Shown: piece after piece, positions 15,144-17,613 of the stretch | How positions within the stretch are numbered: the first letter of the stretch is position 1 | Layout: each line of letters starts with the position of its first letter | DNA from: Albimonas sp051747505 | GTDB taxonomy: Bacteria; Pseudomonadota; Alphaproteobacteria; Rhodobacterales; Rhodobacteraceae | NCBI GenBank assembly: GCA_051747505.1 | Contig: JBNJGE010000051.1 | Location: 1 to 17,613 of the forward strand | Direction: 5' to 3' | DNA length: 17,613 bases | Made by a program: the position numbers and the translations under genes | The notes under the pieces: generated by a model | What the model was told of the DNA's origin: nothing | The model's input: the letters and a program-made list of their open reading frames with translations, nothing else | Databases searched by the model: none

Positions 15144-16277
15144 ATGAAGACTTCAAGGCGGGGGGCGGTCGATCCCTTCATCGTGATGGACGTGATGGAG
15201 CAGGCCCGGGCCGCGGAGGCGGCGGGGCGCGACATCATCCACATGGAGGTCGGCCAGCCGGGCACGCCCGCGCCCCGCCCGGCGCGGGAGGCCGCCTCCC
15301 GCGCGCTGGAGCGCGACGCGCTGGGCTACACGGTCGCGCTCGGGCTGCCGGAGCTGCGCGAGGGCGTCGCCGAGCTGTGCCGGGACTGGTACGGCGTGGC
15401 GCCCGACCCGTCGCGGGTGATCATCACCAACGGCTCCTCGGGCGCCTTCCTGCTGGCCTTTCTGGCGGTGCTGGAGGCCGGGGACCGGCTGGCGCTGGCC
15501 GATCCGGGCTATCCCAGCTACCGTAACATCCTGCGCGCGGTGAACGTGGAGCCGGTGCGCGTGGAGACCGGGCCTGACGACCGCTGGCAGCCGCGGGGGA
15601 CGGATCTGGGCGAGGCGGAGGGGATTCTGGTCGCCTCGCCCGCCAATCCGACCGGCGCGATGCTGACGCGCGAGCGGATGGCGGAGCTTGCCGCGGCCTG
15701 CGCGGGGCGCGGCGCCGCATTCATCTCCGACGAGATCTATCACGGGCTGACCTACGGGGATCGCGCCGTCTCGGCGCTGGAGGTGACGGACGAGGTGATC
15801 GTGATCAACTCGTTCTCCAAGTACTTCTCCATGACCGGCTGGCGGGTGGGCTGGATGGTGGTCCCCAACCACCTGGTGCGCACGGTGGAGCGGCTGGCGC
15901 AGAACCTGTTCATCTGCCCGCCGCATGTCAGCCAGGTCGCCGCGCTGGGCGCGCTGGAGGGGCGCGAGGAATGCGAGGCCAACCGGCGCGTCTACGCCCG
16001 CAACCGCGAGATCCTGATGGAGGAGCTTCCGAAGGCGGGCTTCGCGGATTTCGCGCCGCCGGACGGGGCGTTCTACCTCTACGCCGATGTCAGCCATCTG
16101 ACCGGGGACAGCCGCGAGTTCTGCGCGCGGATGCTGGCCGAGGCCGGGGTGGCGGCCACGCCGGGATGGGACTTCGACCCGGTGCGCGGGGGCGGCCGGG
16201 TGCGCTTCAGCTTCGCGCGGAGCACGGAGGACATGATCGAGGGCGCGCGGCGGCTGAAATCCTGGCTGAAGGGGTGA
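15144..16277 (+). CDS. Class I/II PLP-dependent aminotransferase
   Basis: A 377-residue cytoplasmic fold-type I aminotransferase. Landmarks: substrate loop VGQPGTPAP (36-44), GLPELREGVAELC (67-79), TNGSSGAF for phosphate binding (95-102), DPGYPSYRN (120-128), SPANPTG with Asn168, ISDEIYHGL with Asp196 and Tyr199, the Schiff-base Lys226 in NSFSKYFSMTGWRVGW, and a carboxylate-binding Arg in RVRFSFA (352-358). This pattern is that of aspartate/alanine-type enzymes of the AAT_I family; the amino-acid substrate is not determined. ATG start follows AGGAG at 9 bp. It is divergent from the M48 protease gene and followed after 199 bp by an unrelated secreted-protein gene. A related possibility is an aromatic or branched-chain aminotransferase. 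Confidence 0.94.
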   Translation: MKTSRRGAVDPFIVMDVMEQARAAEAAGRDIIHMEVGQPGTPAPRPAREAASRALERDALGYTVALGLPELREGVAELCRDWYGVAPDPSRVIITNGSSGAFLLAFLAVLEAGDRLALADPGYPSYRNILRAVNVEPVRVETGPDDRWQPRGTDLGEAEGILVASPANPTGAMLTRERMAELAAACAGRGAAFISDEIYHGLTYGDRAVSALEVTDEVIVINSFSKYFSMTGWRVGWMVVPNHLVRTVERLAQNLFICPPHVSQVAALGALEGREECEANRRVYARNREILMEELPKAGFADFAPPDGAFYLYADVSHLTGDSREFCARMLAEAGVAATPGWDFDPVRGGGRVRFSFARSTEDMIEGARRLKSWLKG

Positions 16278-16467
16278 AGGATGGCGATGCGACGGGAAGA
16301 GCGAGCGTTTCGAATGGCTCACCGATCGGAAAGGTTTCAATCTGAGCTTCCCAAGCGTCCGCAGAAACGGTATAGAGTTCGTGAACGAGATTGACGGGGT
16401 GACTCGGGTGCGCCGGATCCGCCAAGAGGGTGGGGGGCTCTTGAGGTCTCGTAGGGGAAACGGAACC

Positions 16468-16473
16468 GAGGAG
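16468..16473 (+). promoter_or_regulatory. Ribosome binding site for the VPLPA-CTERM protein
   Basis: GAGGAG followed by AGA and then two consecutive ATG codons (16477, 16480). The second ATG has the more usual 6-base spacing, so the true start may be one codon later. The site rules out a GTG start at 16381, which would put 32 charged residues before the signal peptide. Confidence 0.6.
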
Positions 16474-16476
16474 AGA

Positions 16477-17139
16477 ATGATGCGCAAAGTGTTCTTGAGC
16501 ACGGTCGCGATCACCGCGCTGGCGGCCGGGGCGGCGAGTGCTGCGACTTACAATGAAGTCGACATCCGTTCGGGTATTAGTGTTGGAGGGGCGTTCAACC
16601 CGACCTTGGGAACTCTGAGCGTGGATCCGTTCGATCAGTCGCTCGGCACTCTGAACTTTGCGACTTATGTGATGAGCTTTAGCATCGCGTCGGAAGGTTC
16701 ATTCACCAACACTGGCGATCAGGAATTGCTCGACTTTACGGTGGAGCTGACGGGGCAGGGAAGCCTGAGCAACGCGGATTTCACGCCGACCTCAGTGTCG
16801 GCACTAAACACTGAATCGTCGACGCCGGTCGATCTGGCACCGGATGAGACAGTGCCGTTCAGTCTGACGACGAGCGAATCCGGCTCTGGGTCTGTGTTGT
16901 TCGCTCTGGCGAACGGGGCCAGCCCGATTGACGTCGACTTCTCCTTGGCCGCAGGCGTCGATACCTCTGGCGGTTCTTCTTTTGACTCCTCTGTCACCAC
17001 GCTCGGGGAAGTTTCCTTGGACGTGACCTACGACTACACCCCGTCCGATACGCCGGAGATTCCGGTGCCTGCTGCGCTGCCGCTGCTGGCCTCCGCGCTC
17101 GGCGTGTTCGGGGTTGCGCGCTACCGCCGGCGCAAGTGA
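16477..17139 (+). CDS. Secreted VPLPA-CTERM (PEP-CTERM-like) sorting-domain protein
   Basis: A 220-residue protein with a Sec signal (1-22, RKVFLSTVAITALAAGAASA, then ATYNEV) and a C-terminal sorting signal at about 195-220: IPVPAALPLL, a hydrophobic helix (ASALGVFGVA) and the basic end RYRRRK. This tripartite tail is the VPLPA-CTERM type found in Rhodobacteraceae, processed by an exosortase (XrtD class) in exopolysaccharide-producing bacteria. The middle (25-190) is Ser/Thr/Gly-rich, Cys-free and beta-rich (FATYVMSFSIASEGSFTNTG), like the anchored domains of such proteins; no specific function is evident. Its codons use many more A/T third positions (for example ATT, AGT, GGT) than the neighbours, which may indicate acquisition or relaxed selection. 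No exosortase gene is in the window. A strong terminator follows. Confidence 0.88.
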   Translation: MMRKVFLSTVAITALAAGAASAATYNEVDIRSGISVGGAFNPTLGTLSVDPFDQSLGTLNFATYVMSFSIASEGSFTNTGDQELLDFTVELTGQGSLSNADFTPTSVSALNTESSTPVDLAPDETVPFSLTTSESGSGSVLFALANGASPIDVDFSLAAGVDTSGGSSFDSSVTTLGEVSLDVTYDYTPSDTPEIPVPAALPLLASALGVFGVARYRRRK

Positions 17140-17164
17140 TCTGACGACAAGTTCCGATTGTGAG

Positions 17165-17187
17165 GGGCGGCCTTCGGGCCGCCCTTT
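17165..17187 (+). terminator. Intrinsic terminator of the VPLPA-CTERM gene
   Basis: GGGCGGCC (17165-17172), loop TTCG, GGCCGCCC (17177-17184), then TTT: an 8-bp stem with the very stable UUCG tetraloop, 25 bp after the stop codon, followed by a short U-rich stretch (TTTCGCTTCT). Confidence 0.85.
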
Positions 17188-17255
17188 CGCTTCTCCGGCT
17201 CTCGAAAATCGTCTCCTGCGCCGGGCAAGTCGGAAAGAGCTCTGACCATGCGTCG

Positions 17256-17284
17256 AAAGGGGGCGGCCGCAAGGCCGCCCCTTT
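17256..17284. terminator. Second hairpin (GNRA loop) in the right-hand intergenic region
   Basis: GGGGCGGCC (17260-17268), loop GCAA, GGCCGCCCC (17273-17281), with AAA before and TTT after that can extend the stem around a one-G bulge. The A-stem-T layout works in both directions. It may be a back-up terminator or the end of a small transcript from 17188 onwards. Confidence 0.65.
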
Positions 17285-17372
17285 GCCTTGCGGGCTCAAG
17301 AGGATCCGCTCGCGATCCAGCGGCGGCGAGGGCCTGTCGTACGGTGGCAGCGCAGGCGTCGCCCTGAAACAG

Positions 17373-17404
17373 AACGGCCGCGGCAAGGTCTGCCGCGGCC
17401 GTTT
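17373..17404 (-). terminator. Third hairpin, probable terminator of the RNase E gene
   Basis: AACGGCCGCGGCA (17373-17385), loop AGGTC, TGCCGCGGCCGTT (17391-17403): a perfect 13-bp stem starting 26 bp beyond the minus-strand stop at 17430. On the minus strand it is followed by CTGTTT, so it most likely ends that gene; on the plus strand one further T and then GCG follow, so bidirectional action is possible. Confidence 0.75.
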
Positions 17405-17429
17405 GCGTTGAGGGCGTTCAGCGGCCACC

Positions 17430-17613
17430 TCAGCGGCGGAGGGCCCACCAGCCGCGTTTCCGCGGCTTCTTGCCGGGCGTTTCCTCCGCGGTCCTGTCCT
17501 CCGCGGCGGTCGTGTCGGATTCGGCGGTCCCGCCGGGCGCGGCCTCGGCAGCTTCGGGCGTGGAGACGGCCGGGGAACCCGCGGTTTCCGCGACAGCGGC
17601 GGGTTCGGCGGCC
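17430..17613 (-). CDS. rne: Probable ribonuclease E, C-terminal tail (partial)
   Basis: The last 60 codons plus stop (17430-17432) of a gene that begins beyond the right edge. The tail is Ala/Glu/Pro/Thr-rich and disordered (EAAEAAPGGTAESDTTAAED), ending in a basic-aromatic tip KKPRKRGWWALRR. Alphaproteobacterial RNase E proteins commonly end this way (acidic, Ala-rich scaffold, then K/R-rich GWW tip), and rne is often found near the M48 protease/DsbA genes in Rhodobacteraceae. RNase E is the endonuclease that starts mRNA decay and rRNA processing. The catalytic half is not in the window, so the assignment rests on tail style plus context; another protein with a low-complexity basic tail (for example a translation factor or FtsK-like protein) is possible. 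Confidence 0.6.
   Translation of the reverse strand, partial: AAEPAAVAETAGSPAVSTPEAAEAAPGGTAESDTTAAEDRTAEETPGKKPRKRGWWALRR

Noticed and set aside
16294..16476. Open plus-strand frame (FEWLTDRKGFNLSFPSVRR and onward) running into the VPLPA-CTERM gene from upstream, with a GTG at 16381
   Set aside because: It looks protein-like, but a start at 16381 would place 32 charged residues before the signal peptide, while GAGGAG sits right before the ATG pair at 16477. A gene remnant cannot be excluded.
15153..16514. A 453-codon minus-strand open frame opposite the aminotransferase
   Set aside because: The plus strand encodes a complete aminotransferase with the PLP lysine; the reverse product is Arg/His/Pro-rich and motif-free.

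Overview
The window is very GC-rich, densely coded DNA from an alphaproteobacterium, most likely a member of the Rhodobacterales/Rhodobacteraceae. This rests on strong G/C at third codon positions, a VPLPA-CTERM type cell-surface protein, an RNase E-like tail ending in GWW next to an M48 protease/DsbA/accBC block, and a three-gene TRAP transporter. Organism assignment is inference; no rRNA or tRNA gene is present.

Layout. (1) 1-1716, plus strand: the 3' end of a peptide/nickel-type ABC transporter operon, with the last 25 codons of a DppC-like permease and two ATPase genes with tight or overlapping junctions. (2) 1726-6799, minus strand: an isocitrate lyase/PEP mutase-fold enzyme, then the TRAP genes dctP, dctQ and dctM, then a two-TM DUF3137 protein whose end converges on the ABC operon with a 9-bp gap. 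(3) 7088-10680, plus strand: ydbH-ynbE-ydbL, an AsmA-like envelope lipid-transport module. ydbH is split by a 100-N scaffold gap whose flanks are identical over exactly 99 bp. Removing one copy plus the Ns (199 bp) restores one open frame of 919 codons plus stop, so the break is an assembly artefact. (4) 10773-14999, minus strand: an M48 metalloprotease with TPR-like tail (BepA-like), a DsbA/ScsC-type thiol oxidoreductase, accB and accC. (5) 15144-16277, plus strand: a class I/II PLP-dependent aminotransferase, divergent from the protease gene. (6) 16477-17139, plus strand: a secreted VPLPA-CTERM protein, visibly less GC-rich than its neighbours, followed by three hairpins within 240 bp. (7) 17430-17613, minus strand: the C-terminal tail of a probable RNase E.

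How the genes fit together. The enzyme and TRAP transporter look like an uptake-and-cleavage unit for a small organic acid; the ligand is unknown, and the binding protein lacks the arginine usually found in DctP proteins. The protease, DsbA, accBC and ydbH-ynbE-ydbL genes form an envelope-biogenesis neighbourhood covering outer-membrane protein quality control, disulfide formation, the first step of fatty-acid synthesis and lipid transport to the outer membrane. I found no CRISPR array, insertion sequence, phage gene, toxin-antitoxin pair or recognisable defence system. Most of the window is ordinary core genome; the most notable points are the gap artefact, the atypical TRAP binding protein, the dctP-dctQ hairpin and the tandem hairpins at the right end.
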